A DNA stretch of 50,354 nt from Rhizobium leguminosarum (GCF_001652265.1 NZ_LWBS01000420.1:1-50354), one strand, 5' to 3'. Counted from the stretch's first letter, positions 34,441 to 44,032 are shown. The notes: generated from the letters alone by a model not told the origin. Translations and numbers: made by a program.

Positions 34441-35049
34441 TTAACTCACATGCCGCCGAATGCCGCGCGCGTCAATCGCCGCGGCGATATTTTCCGCATC
34501 CTTGAGCGTCAGGATGATCAGCGGCGCAAGCAGCGTCGTCGGCCGCACCTTCAGCCCGCGTGCCTTATGCGCCTCGCGGATCGCCTGATAACGGCCGACG
34601 ATCTCCGGCACGAAGCGCAGCACCAGCCCCAGCGCCAGGCCGATATCGTCGGCCTGCACCCAGCCGGTGCGTTCGAGCGGGCGGGCAAGCGCCGTGACCT
34701 CGTCGATGAACTCGGTGATCGACGTCGTCGCCGTCACGGTGGCGGCCAGAAGCATCAGCGCCGTCAGCCGCAGCAGGGGCACGAGCGCCTCCTGCCAGGG
34801 ATTGAAGATGAAGTTGAAGAGTGCCACGACCGCGATCGTCAGGAAGACCGGCCGCAGCCGCCGGAGCCCATCCGCAAACGGCAGGCCGATCATCCGGTAG
34901 AGAACCGCCATCAGCAGCACGGCGATCGAAAGCAGGATGAGGTTCCCGCTGACGAACAGCACGACGCCGAAGATCGTCAGCGACAACAGCTTTACCCGCG
35001 GCGAAAGCCGGTGCATCACGCTGTTGCCTTCGACATAGAGCGACTGCAT
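34441..35049 (-). CDS. bioN: Energy-coupling factor transmembrane protein BioN
   Basis: A 202-residue T component of the biotin ECF transporter, ATG at 35049 overlapping the bioM stop (ATGA). It has N-terminal membrane segments. The two conserved coupling motifs are present: AHKARGLK and AIDARGIR (the ARG boxes that contact the ATPase). It sits between bioM and bioY. Confidence 0.93.
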   Translation of the reverse strand: MQSLYVEGNSVMHRLSPRVKLLSLTIFGVVLFVSGNLILLSIAVLLMAVLYRMIGLPFADGLRRLRPVFLTIAVVALFNFIFNPWQEALVPLLRLTALMLLAATVTATTSITEFIDEVTALARPLERTGWVQADDIGLALGLVLRFVPEIVGRYQAIREAHKARGLKVRPTTLLAPLIILTLKDAENIAAAIDARGIRRHVS

Positions 35050-35738
35050 CAGGCGGCGATCTCCTTGTAGCGGGCGATCGCCTCAGTAGCCGGCGCATCG
35101 GCGGCAAGCCGTCCCTCATGAAACAGCAGCACCCGCTCGAAACCGGCGATCAGCTCCAGATCATGCGTGATGATGATGGCGCTTTCCGGCAGCCCGGCGA
35201 TAATCCCTTCAACCAGCGCCCGGTTCTTGAGGTCGAGCTGGTTGGTCGGTTCGTCGAGGATGAGAATGCCCGGCCCCGTCGCCAGCACCGAGCAGAGGGC
35301 CGCCACCTGCAGCTCGCCGCCGGAAAGCTCATGCGCGCGCCGATCGGCCAGCGCCTCAGCGCCGAAGCGGGCCAGCACGCCCTCGACCTTGGCCTCGATT
35401 TCCGCCTTGCTGAAGCCGCGCCGCTTCAGCCCGAAGGCGATGTCGTCTTTGACGATCGGCAGGATGATCTGGTTCTGCGGCGATTGGAAGATGAAGCCGA
35501 CATCGGCCACCGCAGTCTTTTCGTCGCTGGTGTCGCGGCCGTTGACGGTGACACGGCCGACCGATGGTTTGGTCAACCCGTTGATCAGCCGCGCGAAGGT
35601 GGTCTTGCCCGAACCGTTCAGCCCGATGATGCCCATGCGTTTTCCACTGATGCCGAGCGTCAGCGGCTGCAGCGCCACCCGCGCCCCGAAACTGACCCCG
35701 GCACCTTCGAAACGAATATCCAAACCAATCCCTCGCAT
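35049..35738 (-). CDS. bioM: Biotin transport ATP-binding protein BioM
   Basis: A 229-residue ATPase of the biotin ECF transporter. Walker A is IGLNGSGKTTFARL, the Q-loop FIFQSPQNQI, the signature LSGGELQVAAL, Walker B LILDEPTNQLD and the switch IITHDLEL. The start is taken as ATG 35738 with GGGAUCGCAGG-type purine sequence upstream; later starts would cut the first strand. The upstream 364-bp spacer contains a RIME repeat. Confidence 0.93.
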   Translation of the reverse strand: MRGIGLDIRFEGAGVSFGARVALQPLTLGISGKRMGIIGLNGSGKTTFARLINGLTKPSVGRVTVNGRDTSDEKTAVADVGFIFQSPQNQIILPIVKDDIAFGLKRRGFSKAEIEAKVEGVLARFGAEALADRRAHELSGGELQVAALCSVLATGPGILILDEPTNQLDLKNRALVEGIIAGLPESAIIITHDLELIAGFERVLLFHEGRLAADAPATEAIARYKEIAA

Positions 35739-35810
35739 CCTGCGATCCCGCTGCAGACGTTTCGCGGCGTGGTACGTCTTCGACGCCTTGCCCCAGGAGA
35801 TTGCCGCCTG

Positions 35811-35983
35811 CCCCTCATCCGCCTGCCGGCACCCTCTGCCTGGGTCGAGCCACATGTCTCGACCCGTCCTTCGGACCCCCGCTCGCGGGGAGAAGGGGAT
35901 ATGCCGCACCGGCTCCCTCAACTCGACGCTGCGTTTGGCACGTCCCCTCTCCCCGCAGGCGGGGAGAGGGTTAGGGTGAGGGC
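35811..35983. repeat. RIME-type intergenic mosaic repeat, copy 3 (inverted, interrupted)
   Basis: Same unit as at 213-345 and 10636-10771 but in the opposite orientation: CCCCTCATCCGCCTGCCGGC first and GGGTTAGGGTGAGGG last. One palindromic arm is interrupted at about 35832-35880 by extra sequence carrying its own hairpin. It lies between bioM and the YcaQ-like gene; no gene is seen in 35739-36102. Confidence 0.85.
35842..35865. repeat. Hairpin nested inside RIME copy 3
   Basis: GGGTCGAG at 35842-35849 pairs perfectly with CTCGACCC at 35858-35865 around an 8-nt loop. It sits within extra sequence that splits the RIME palindrome, which continues with CGCTCGCGGGGAGAAGG from about 35879. Confidence 0.7.
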
Positions 35984-36102
35984 AGCCATTGGCTGCCAAC
36001 CTGACAGCAGTGCTTCTACACGGGGAATCGCGGATGATGAAAGAGCAAATCTCGCTGTCGATATCGGGTGGCTAGGAAGATTTTCCGGATTATGATGGGG
36101 TC

Positions 36103-37293
36103 ATGACGAATCTGCTTTCCAATTCCGACGCCCGCCGTGTCTTTCTTGCCAAGCAGGGCCTCAGCGCCCCACCGAACCGCGCCTTGACCAAGGCCGGCCT
36201 GTTGCAGCTCATCCATGAGCTGGGTTTCGTCCAGGTGGACAGCATCCAGACGGTGGAGCGGGCGCATCATCAGATCCTGTTTTCGCGCAACCAGACCTAC
36301 AGGCGCGAACACCTGACCGCGCTGCTCGAAAAGGACGGCGCGCTGTTCGAGCATTGGACGCATGACGCCTCCATCCTGCCGAGCGCCTTTTTCGTCTATT
36401 GGAAGCACAAGTTCCTTCATCAGGAAAAGGTGATCGTCGAACGTTGGCGCAAATGGCGCGGTGAGGACTTCGAGGCAGCCTTCGAGGAGACCTATGAGCG
36501 CGTGCGGCGCGACGGCGCGATCCTGGCGCGCGACATCAAGGCCGACGGACACGTTTCCGGCGGCTGGTGGAACTGGCACCCGAACAAGACGGCGCTCGAA
36601 TATTTCTGGCACACCGGCAAATTCGCCATCGCCGGCCGCTCGAACTTCCAGAAGATCTATGATCTGGCGGAACGCGTCATCCCGGCCGAATTCCGCGAGC
36701 CCGAGGTGAGCCGCGAGGAATTCGTCGACTGGGCCTGCCGCAGCGCGCTCACCCGCCTCGGCTTCGCCACCCATGGCGAGATCGCAGCCTTCTGGAACCT
36801 GATCTCGCCCGATGAGGCCAAGGCCTGGGTATCGGCCCATCGCGACGAACTGATCGAAGTGCTGATCGAACCGGCGCTCGGCGGCAAGGCGCGCCCATCC
36901 TGGGCTTTTGCCGATTTCCTGTCGACGCTCGACAATTACCCCGGAGCGCCGCCGCGCATCCGCGTGCTCAGCCCCTTCGACCCGATGATCCGCGACCGCA
37001 ACCGCACCGAACGCCTGTTCGGCTTCTTCTACCGCATCGAAGTCTTCGTGCCCGAGCCGAAGCGCGAATATGGCTATTATGTCTTCCCGCTGCTCGAAGG
37101 CGACAGGCTGATCGGCCGCATCGACATGAAGGCCGATCGCAAGAAATCGACTCTCGATGTCAAACGGCTCTGGCTGGAGCCGGGTGTGAAACCGTCAGCC
37201 GGGCGGCTGGAGAGGCTGGAAGCGGAGTTGGAGCGGGTCGCGCGGTTTGCGGGCGTGGAGAAGGTCGTGTTTCTGGAGGGGTGGCGAGGGTAA
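36103..37293 (+). CDS. YcaQ/AlkX-type DNA glycosylase (winged-helix family)
   Basis: A 396-residue HTH_42 superfamily protein; ATG at 36103 behind a G-rich stretch. The segment LGFVQVDSIQTVERAHHQIL (about 38-57) contains Q-V-D, matching the Q-x-D catalytic motif reported for E. coli YcaQ (AlkX), a glycosylase that unhooks interstrand crosslinks. The FEHWTHDASILP and WNWHPNKTALEYFWHTGK blocks are typical of the family. It is monocistronic. The natural lesion in this organism is unknown. Confidence 0.82.
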   Translation: MTNLLSNSDARRVFLAKQGLSAPPNRALTKAGLLQLIHELGFVQVDSIQTVERAHHQILFSRNQTYRREHLTALLEKDGALFEHWTHDASILPSAFFVYWKHKFLHQEKVIVERWRKWRGEDFEAAFEETYERVRRDGAILARDIKADGHVSGGWWNWHPNKTALEYFWHTGKFAIAGRSNFQKIYDLAERVIPAEFREPEVSREEFVDWACRSALTRLGFATHGEIAAFWNLISPDEAKAWVSAHRDELIEVLIEPALGGKARPSWAFADFLSTLDNYPGAPPRIRVLSPFDPMIRDRNRTERLFGFFYRIEVFVPEPKREYGYYVFPLLEGDRLIGRIDMKADRKKSTLDVKRLWLEPGVKPSAGRLERLEAELERVARFAGVEKVVFLEGWRG

Positions 37294-37327
37294 AGCCTTC
37301 GCCGGAGCAGCAGCATCCTGCGCGAAA

Positions 37328-37361
37328 ACCCCTCCCCAACCCCTCCCCACAAGGGGGAGGG
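37328..37361. repeat. 34-bp inverted repeat, left copy
   Basis: A C-rich stretch (ACCCCTCCCCAACCCCTCCC onward) that is the exact reverse complement of 37451-37484. The pair lies 89 bp apart in the spacer after the YcaQ-like gene and downstream of ribB(X). The copies could fold into a long mRNA stem. The unit resembles a dispersed rhizobial repeat. Confidence 0.85.
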
Positions 37362-37450
37362 GCGGCCGTGTGGCGCCCGTCGCATTTCATTCCTGACGAT
37401 ACGGCATGTGACGGCGTATTTTTGGTGGCAGGACCGGGCCGCGGGTTAGT

Positions 37451-37484
37451 CCCTCCCCCTTGTGGGGAGGGGTTGGGGAGGGGT
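37451..37484. repeat. 34-bp inverted repeat, right copy
   Basis: Starts CCCTCCCCCTTGTGGGGAGG and is the exact reverse complement of 37328-37361. It lies 33 bp beyond the 3' end of the ribB(X) gene. Confidence 0.85.
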
Positions 37485-37517
37485 CTTTGTCTCTGCCTTG
37501 CCGACCACGGGCTCCCC

Positions 37518-38621
37518 TCAGCAGATCTCCGTCGTGCTGATCTTGATGCCGAAGCCTTCGAGGCCGACATAGTGGCGCTCGCGGCTGGTGAGCAGCTTGA
37601 TCGAGCTGACGCCGAGATCCCTGAGGATCTGTGCGCCGAGGCCGATTTCCAGCCATTCGCTGTCGCGCGTCTGGGCTTCGGCATGGGCCTCGCGGCCCTG
37701 GCTGCGGCCTTTGCGGCCGTTATCGTGGTGACCGACGCCGACGGAGCCTTCGCGCAGATAGACGATGACGCCGCGGCCTTGCTCGGCAATCTTCTGCATG
37801 TAGAAATCGACCGGGCTGTTCTTGCCGAAGAGGTCCTCGGCGACATTCTCCGGATGCAGACGGACCGGGATGTCGACGCCGTCGCGGATGTCGCCGAAAA
37901 CGACGGCGAGATGCTGCATCGGATCCCAGGGCAGCGAATAGGTATGGGCCTTGGCCTTGCCGAACGGCGTCTCGATGTCGAAGCTGGTGCCGAGTTCGAT
38001 CAGCGTTTCCTTGCGCTGACGGTAGGCGATGAGATCGGCGACGGAGACGAGCTTCAGCCCGTGCTGCTCGGCGAAGTCCACCACCTGCGGTCCGCGCGTC
38101 ACCGTGCCGTCATCGTTGACCAGCTCTGAGATGACGCCGATCAGCGGCAGGCCGGCGAGCTTGCAGAGGTCGACGGCCGCTTCCGTGTGGCCGGAGCGCA
38201 TCAGCACGCCGCCCTCGCGGGAGACCAGCGGGAAGATGTGGCCGGGACGAACGAAATCGGAAGCGCCGACATTCGGATTGGCGAGGTTGCGCACCGTCAA
38301 CGTCCGGTCGTCGGCCGAGATGCCGGTCGTCGTGCCGTGCTTGAAATCGACCGAGACGGTGAAGGCCGTCGTATGGGCGGAATCGTTTTCCGCCACCATG
38401 GCGTTGAGGTTGAGGCGTTTGGCCTCTTCCTTCGGCATCGGCGCGCAGACGATGCCGGAGGTGTGACGCACGATGAAGGCCATCTTCTCGGGCGTGCAAT
38501 GCACGGCGGCGACGATCAGGTCGCCCTCGTTCTCACGGTCATTGTCGTCCATGACGACGACGATCTCGCCGGCCTCGAAGGCCCGGATGGCGTCGACGAC
38601 GCGCTTCTGGTCATAAGACAT
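37518..38621 (-). CDS. ribB: 3,4-dihydroxy-2-butanone-4-phosphate synthase with degenerate RibA-like domain
   Basis: A 367-residue protein, ATG at 38621 with AGGAG 10 nt upstream in the short gap after aroC. The N-terminal half (1-205) is a complete DHBP synthase (DDNDRENEGDLIVAA, HTSGIVCAPM), making the four-carbon riboflavin precursor. The C-terminal half resembles GTP cyclohydrolase II, but the zinc-cysteine block is replaced by VRLHPENVAEDLFG with no cysteines in that region. It is therefore unlikely to hydrolyse GTP. This agrees with the RibBX type described in proteobacteria, and a separate ribA is expected elsewhere. Confidence 0.92.
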   Translation of the reverse strand: MSYDQKRVVDAIRAFEAGEIVVVMDDNDRENEGDLIVAAVHCTPEKMAFIVRHTSGIVCAPMPKEEAKRLNLNAMVAENDSAHTTAFTVSVDFKHGTTTGISADDRTLTVRNLANPNVGASDFVRPGHIFPLVSREGGVLMRSGHTEAAVDLCKLAGLPLIGVISELVNDDGTVTRGPQVVDFAEQHGLKLVSVADLIAYRQRKETLIELGTSFDIETPFGKAKAHTYSLPWDPMQHLAVVFGDIRDGVDIPVRLHPENVAEDLFGKNSPVDFYMQKIAEQGRGVIVYLREGSVGVGHHDNGRKGRSQGREAHAEAQTRDSEWLEIGLGAQILRDLGVSSIKLLTSRERHYVGLEGFGIKISTTEIC

Positions 38622-38634
38622 GGGGCAAGCGCTC

Positions 38635-39732
38635 CTATTTCAGGCGGCCGGTCTGGCCGCGGTCGCGAAGATAATGATCGGCGATGGCGCAGGCGACCAT
38701 CGCCTCGCCGATCGGCACGGCGCGGATGCCGACGCAGGGGTCGTGCCGGCCCTTGGTGCGGATATCGACATTCTTGCCGTCCGCATCGATCGACTGGCGT
38801 TCGGTCAGGATCGACGAGGTCGGCTTGACGGCGAAGCGCGCCACCACCGGCTGCCCGGTGGAGATGCCGCCGAGAATACCGCCGGCATTGTTGGAAAGGA
38901 AGATCGGCGTGCCGTCATTGCCCATGCGCATCTCGTCGGCATTGTCTTCGCCTGACGTTTCGGCGGCGGCAAAACCATTGCCGATCTCGACGCCCTTGAC
39001 GGCGTTGATCGACATCAGCAGCGAGGCGATATCCTGGTCGAGCTTGGCATAGATCGGCGCGCCGAGGCCGGCCGGCACACCTTCGGCGATCACTTCGATG
39101 ACCGCGCCGATCGAGGAGCCGTTTTTGCGGATGCCGTCGAGATACTCCTCCCAGACCGGCACGATCGCGGCATCGGGCGAGAAGAACGGGTTCTGATCGA
39201 CCTGGTCCCAATCCCAGTTGCGGCGGTCGATCTTGTGTTTGCCGATCTGCACCAGCGCCCCGCGCACCGTGACGCCAGGCGCGACGAGGCGGGCGATGCC
39301 GCCGGCGGCAACCCGCGCAGCGGTTTCGCGCGCCGAGGAGCGGCCGCCGCCGCGATAGTCGCGAATGCCGTATTTGAGGTCATAGGTATAATCGGCATGG
39401 CCGGGGCGGTATTGCCGGGCGATCTCGCCGTAATCCTTGGAGCGCTGGTCGGTGTTTTCGATCAGCATGGAGATCGGCGTGCCGGTCGTCGTCATCGTCT
39501 CGCCATCGGCGTCGAGCATGACGCCTGACAGCACCTTCACCAGATCGTCCTCGCGCCGCTGCGTCACGAAGCGGGATTGCCCGGGCTTGCGCTTGTCGAG
39601 CCAGACCTGCAGGTCCTCGAGCTTGAAGCGCAGCCCCGGAGGGCAGCCGTCGACGACACAGCCGAGCGCCGGACCATGGCTTTCGCCCCAGGTGGTTACG
39701 CGGAAAAGGTGACCGAATGTATTGTGCGACAT
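38635..39732 (-). CDS. aroC: Chorismate synthase
   Basis: A 365-residue enzyme of the shikimate pathway that converts EPSP to chorismate with reduced FMN. The ATG at 39732 gives the standard opening [20 protein letters not shown]. Other signature blocks are [20 protein letters not shown] and [17 protein letters not shown] near residue 270. It is followed 13 bp later by ribB(X), so the two are probably cotranscribed. Confidence 0.96.
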   Translation of the reverse strand: MSHNTFGHLFRVTTWGESHGPALGCVVDGCPPGLRFKLEDLQVWLDKRKPGQSRFVTQRREDDLVKVLSGVMLDADGETMTTTGTPISMLIENTDQRSKDYGEIARQYRPGHADYTYDLKYGIRDYRGGGRSSARETAARVAAGGIARLVAPGVTVRGALVQIGKHKIDRRNWDWDQVDQNPFFSPDAAIVPVWEEYLDGIRKNGSSIGAVIEVIAEGVPAGLGAPIYAKLDQDIASLLMSINAVKGVEIGNGFAAAETSGEDNADEMRMGNDGTPIFLSNNAGGILGGISTGQPVVARFAVKPTSSILTERQSIDADGKNVDIRTKGRHDPCVGIRAVPIGEAMVACAIADHYLRDRGQTGRLK

Positions 39733-39965
39733 GTGTTCCCACGGTGGCGCGCCAAAGCCGGTCGCTGCCGGCCGCGCCATTGCTTGAAAAGGCGCGACAC
39801 TCATAGGCCAAAAAACCGCCGAGGCAAAAGCCTTTCTTTGCGCCAAACCGGCAGCTCAGGAAATGCTGTTTCCGTCCGTTGTCAGGGACGGGCGGTGCAT
39901 TGTGCCGCCATTCTCTCTGCACAGGCGGGGAGGGGTCAGGGCTGAGGGCGATCGGCAGGCAGCGG

Positions 39966-42900
39966 TCAGGACGCCAGCCGCCACCCCGTTCCGGTGGCTT
40001 CGTTGGTGAAATCGTCGAAGGAGAGCGGTCGCGAAAAGGCATAGCCTTGCAGGATGTCGCAGCCGAGATCGCGCAGCAGTGCGGCATGTGCCGCCGTCTC
40101 CACCCCTTCGGCCACCGTCTCGACGCCGAGCGAGCGGGCGATTTCGATGATCGAGCTGACGAGTGCGCGCTCCTGCGAGGCATTGACGATCGGCTGCACC
40201 AGCTGGCGGTCGATCTTCAGGCGCTTGGGCTTCAGCTTCAACAGGCTGACGATCGAGGTATGGCCGGTGCCGAAATCGTCGATCTCGATATCGATGCCGA
40301 GCGCCTTGATGCGCTCGAGATTCTGCGAGACGACGTCCTCGCTCTCGTCGAGGAAGATCGATTCCACCAGTTCGAAGGAGATTTCACCGGGACGGATATG
40401 CAGGTCGGCGAGCGATTCCAACAGGCTGCCGTCATGCAGCCGTCGCGCCGAAACATTGACCGAGACCTTGGGCACTACAATGCCGCGCGCTGTCCAGCGC
40501 ACCTTGTCGCGCAGCGCCGTTTCGAGAACGATCCGGTCGAGCATCTGCACGACATTGATCTCGTCGGCAATGCGCAGGAACTTGTCGGGGGCGAGCCACC
40601 CCTTGGACGGGTGCTTCCATCGCACCAGCGCCTCGACGCCGGTCAGCTCCATCGTCCGGGCCGAAAATTGCGGCTGATACCAGGCGGTGAATTCGCCATT
40701 GTCGATGCCGGCAAGGATTTCGTCGGCCGTGCGCTTGGTGTTGATGATATCGGCCTGGAGATTGTGATTGAAGAATTCGAAGCGGTTGCGGCCCATGCTC
40801 TTGGCGCGGTAGAGCGCGATATCGGCATTGATCAGCACCTTGCGCGCATCGACATGGATGCCGTTGGCGAGCGCTATGCCGATCGACACGCCGCAGCGGC
40901 AGGAAAAGCCCTGGAAATCGATCGGCTGGCGCATCTCCTCGATGATCCGCGTCGAAAGCTGCGCCATCTCCTTGTCGCCGACGTCGAGGGCCAGAATGAC
41001 GAATTCGTCGCCGCCGATGCGCGCGACGATGTCGCTGCCGCGGACATTCTTGGCGAGCACCTTCGAGGCATGCACCAGCATCGCATCGCCGGCCGCATGG
41101 CCGAGCGTGTCGTTGATGTCCTTGAAGCGGTCGAGGTCGATATGCAGGATCGAGAATTTCTGCCGCTGCTGGCGACCGTCATGGGTCAGGCTTTCCAGTG
41201 CGATATCGAGCTTGCGGCGGTTGGCGAGTGCGGTCAGCGGATCATGCAGCGAATTGTGCTCGATCCTGTTCTTGACAAGCTCAAGCTCGATATTCTTGGC
41301 GACCGCTTCGTCCTTGGCAGCCTTCAGCCGGATCGTCATCAGTACGTCTTCGGTGGCGTCGAAGGCGATGCCCATGATCTTCATCTCGCCCGTCCCCGTC
41401 TGGTGGACCTTGCCGACCGAGCGCACATAACGCACCGAGCCGTCGTCGACCAGCACGCGGCAGACGAGGGTGTGCGTATCGCCGTTCTTTTTGAAGTGGC
41501 GTGCGCTTTCGAGCGCGAGAGCCCGGTCCTCGGGGTGGATGCAGCCAAGCCAGGTCTCCTCGGTCGTGAAGCCGTTGCGCGGGGTGAGGCCGTAGAGTTC
41601 GTGCATCCGCTCGTTCCAGATCGAGCCGCCGAGGCCGGGCCGGGCTTCCCATATGCCGCACTGATAGGAATTGAGCGCCAGGTCGAGCCGGCTGGAAAGC
41701 TCGGCGAGCTGCCCCTCGCGGCTCGAGAGCTCTTCAAGCGCCAGCTCCAGCTCGGCATTCTTGACCTCGCTCGTATCCTTGGCCTTGCGCAGCGTGTCGG
41801 TGATCTCCGCATCGGCAGTCACGTCCCAGACGATACCGATCGTCTTGCTGACGCCGGCAGCATCCGTATAGAAGGCGCCGACCGAGCGCAGGTGGCGGAT
41901 ACCGCCGTCGGCGAGCATGATGCGGTATTGCGCCGTGCAGGCAGCACCGGCAATGCTGCAGCTGAAGAAATGCACTTCGGCGATGTCGCGGTCCTCGGGC
42001 AGGACCGCCGCCAGCCATTCGTCGAGCGCCCAGCTTCCTTCCTCAGCCGGCTTGCCGTGCAGGGCTGCGGCGCGCGTGTCCCAGAGCAGGCTGCTCGAAT
42101 CATCCTGCAGCTCCCAAATGCCGATATTCGAGGATTCCAGCGCCAGATTGAGCCGCTGCGACAATTCCAGCAGTTTTGCCTCGCGCGTTTCCAGCGCGGT
42201 AATATTGCGATTGCGCTCGCCGAGCAGAAGGGTCGCGAAGAAGATCGGCACGATGATGATGAAGCCCGCGGCAAGGATGATCAGGCGCAGCTCGGTGCGG
42301 TTTTCGGGTATCGCGTTCCAGCCGCTGTTCGGGACCGCGGAAAGCTCCCACTTGCCGCCGGCAAAGCCGATCTTCTGACGCATCGGATGCTTGTCATCGA
42401 TATCGGACGAACCGAAGAACGGCGGCGGCAGAGCAGCATTGGTCGCGGCCGCCGCGCCGATATCGCGGATGGCGATCGAAAGATGGTCGAGATGCGGATA
42501 GCGTTCCCGGTTCTCGCGGTCGCGTGCCGGCATCAGCCCGGTCGCCTGGTAGAACATCGTCTGGTCGATGGCGACTTCGACCGCCCCCCAGAGCCTCCGT
42601 TCGCCGTTCTCCCTGACGAAAACCGGGAAGAAGATGGCAAAGGCGTCGCGATTATCAATGCTGATCGGGCCGTAGAAGCGCGCCGACTGGTCGCCGGCCG
42701 CGCCGGTCATCGCCTGGCGGAAGAACAGAGCCTCGCGCACGTCGCGGCCGATCCGCTCATTGCCGGACTGCGATGGGTGGATATCGCGGATGATGAAATC
42801 AGGCGCGACGGCGATGTGAATGAAAGACGGGTTCTGGATCAGCAGCCAGTTGATCTGGCGCTCCATCTCCTCTCCGTTTGCCGCGCTGACGGAGATCAGG

Positions 42901-43145
42901 TTCGTCAGGTCGCGGACGACGCTGAGGTCCATATTGATCTCGGCCATGACGCGGGCGCGGATCAGGTTCGTCTCGTTTTCGGTGCGGATATGAAGTTCGC
43001 GCACATGAGACGCAGTATAGGCCTGGTCGAGCCCGAAGCCGACCATGATGACGACCAGGGCGACAAGCGACGAAACCAGAAACGAGACGCGGCTATTCTT
43101 CAACACGCGCCGCAACTGCTTGCTGTCGCCGAGCCTGGATAACAA
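39966..43145 (-). CDS. Membrane-bound PAS-PAS-GGDEF-EAL cyclic-di-GMP protein
   Basis: A 1059-residue protein with a TTG start at 43145, with GGGGG about 9 nt upstream and no in-frame ATG near. Membrane helix 1 (about 21-42), a periplasmic CHASE-like sensor (43-290) and membrane helix 2 (about 292-315) are followed by two PAS-like domains (about 335-460 and 480-620). GGDEF is at about 645-795 with RIGGDEF intact and an upstream RGSD that fits the RxxD inhibitory site. EAL is at 810-1050 with VEALVRW and DDFGTGHTS intact. Both cyclase and phosphodiesterase activities are therefore possible. It probably links an external signal to motility or biofilm control. Confidence 0.92.
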   Translation of the reverse strand: MLSRLGDSKQLRRVLKNSRVSFLVSSLVALVVIMVGFGLDQAYTASHVRELHIRTENETNLIRARVMAEINMDLSVVRDLTNLISVSAANGEEMERQINWLLIQNPSFIHIAVAPDFIIRDIHPSQSGNERIGRDVREALFFRQAMTGAAGDQSARFYGPISIDNRDAFAIFFPVFVRENGERRLWGAVEVAIDQTMFYQATGLMPARDRENRERYPHLDHLSIAIRDIGAAAATNAALPPPFFGSSDIDDKHPMRQKIGFAGGKWELSAVPNSGWNAIPENRTELRLIILAAGFIIIVPIFFATLLLGERNRNITALETREAKLLELSQRLNLALESSNIGIWELQDDSSSLLWDTRAAALHGKPAEEGSWALDEWLAAVLPEDRDIAEVHFFSCSIAGAACTAQYRIMLADGGIRHLRSVGAFYTDAAGVSKTIGIVWDVTADAEITDTLRKAKDTSEVKNAELELALEELSSREGQLAELSSRLDLALNSYQCGIWEARPGLGGSIWNERMHELYGLTPRNGFTTEETWLGCIHPEDRALALESARHFKKNGDTHTLVCRVLVDDGSVRYVRSVGKVHQTGTGEMKIMGIAFDATEDVLMTIRLKAAKDEAVAKNIELELVKNRIEHNSLHDPLTALANRRKLDIALESLTHDGRQQRQKFSILHIDLDRFKDINDTLGHAAGDAMLVHASKVLAKNVRGSDIVARIGGDEFVILALDVGDKEMAQLSTRIIEEMRQPIDFQGFSCRCGVSIGIALANGIHVDARKVLINADIALYRAKSMGRNRFEFFNHNLQADIINTKRTADEILAGIDNGEFTAWYQPQFSARTMELTGVEALVRWKHPSKGWLAPDKFLRIADEINVVQMLDRIVLETALRDKVRWTARGIVVPKVSVNVSARRLHDGSLLESLADLHIRPGEISFELVESIFLDESEDVVSQNLERIKALGIDIEIDDFGTGHTSIVSLLKLKPKRLKIDRQLVQPIVNASQERALVSSIIEIARSLGVETVAEGVETAAHAALLRDLGCDILQGYAFSRPLSFDDFTNEATGTGWRLAS

Positions 43146-43389
43146 AATGAAACCCCCATGTTGACGAGCAACTGTAGGGCGCGCGGGTTAATTTACGATT
43201 GCCCGCCGGCGATGCCGAAAGATCGCGGGAAGGGAAAAACAGCGGATTAACGCACCATCTTGATTATATTTAAAATCCTATTCATCAATTGGGCGGGAAA
43301 AGCCATTCTTACGGGCAATTTTCGCCATATTCAGGAGCTTATCTGTGGCCAGTCAGTTTCTCGTGCAGCGTCTTAAAAGGATTGTCGCC

Positions 43390-43650
43390 ATGCGTTTCGT
43401 CGTCGCCACGCTTTTGGCAACAGCAAGCTTCCTGTCACCGATGAGCGGTTTTGCCGAGAGCGCCGATGTCGAGGCGACCATCAAGAAGGTCGACACGGCC
43501 AATCTCGTGCTGACGCTCGATGACGGCAAGACCTATCAGGCGCCCGAGGAATTCAATTTCGACGGCCTCGAAGCCGGCGTGAAGGTGATCGTCTTCTATA
43601 CCGAGGTCGACGGCAAACGCGTTATCAACGATCTCGATATCGTCAAATAG
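43390..43650 (+). CDS. Small exported DUF1344 protein
   Basis: An 86-residue protein. The ATG at 43390 follows AAAAGGAT and yields a proper signal peptide (MRFVVATLLATASFLSPMSG, cleavage near GFA). A GTG at 43345 would add 15 charged residues and hide the signal. The mature 60 residues (VEATIKKVDTANLVLTLDDG) match DUF1344, a small beta-rich periplasmic family of unknown role. Confidence 0.82.
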   Translation: MRFVVATLLATASFLSPMSGFAESADVEATIKKVDTANLVLTLDDGKTYQAPEEFNFDGLEAGVKVIVFYTEVDGKRVINDLDIVK

Positions 43651-43785
43651 GCGGCGTAACGCCTAGATCGGCGTATAAAATTCACTTCCATTCCACTACA
43701 TATGTACACTATGCCACGTCGGCGTAGTGCCAACAGTGGTGCGCAACCTCGTAGGACAATCGTGTCCGCTATGGAGACTGATCGT

Positions 43786-44028
43786 ATGAAGCACGCCTCG
43801 ATCATAGTGCGCGCGGATTGGGATGAAGAGGCTGGTGTTTGGGTTGCCAGTAGCAACGATATCGAAGGGCTGGCCGTCGAGGCCGACACCCTCGAAGCCC
43901 TCGAGCCTAAAGTTGTGGCAGCTATAACCGACCTTTTCGAGCTTAACGGCTTCACCTCGAGTCTGCCGGAAATCCCCGTCCATATCATGGCCGAACAGCT
44001 CGTTCGCATCCCCAATCCGACCTACTGA
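43786..44028 (+). CDS. hicB: HicB-like antitoxin (DUF1902 type)
   Basis: An 80-residue protein. The ATG at 43786 has GGAGA about 9 nt upstream. HASIIVRADWDEEAGVWVAS and DIEGLAVEADTLEAL form the partial ribonuclease-H-like fold of HicB antitoxins. A short C-terminal part follows, without an obvious DNA-binding domain. The toxin gene starts 4 bp downstream, giving an antitoxin-first order. Confidence 0.82.
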   Translation: MKHASIIVRADWDEEAGVWVASSNDIEGLAVEADTLEALEPKVVAAITDLFELNGFTSSLPEIPVHIMAEQLVRIPNPTY

Positions 44029-44032
44029 GCGC

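Noticed and set aside
37281..38129. A long plus-strand frame beginning in the inverted repeats and overlapping ribB(X)
   Set aside because: Its start is in repeat sequence and the rest is antisense to a clear ribB gene.
39879..43142. A 1087-codon open frame on the plus strand antisense to the GGDEF-EAL gene
   Set aside because: High-GC codon bias leaves long antisense frames open. The protein is His/Arg/Asp-rich with no domain, and the minus strand encodes a clear multidomain protein.
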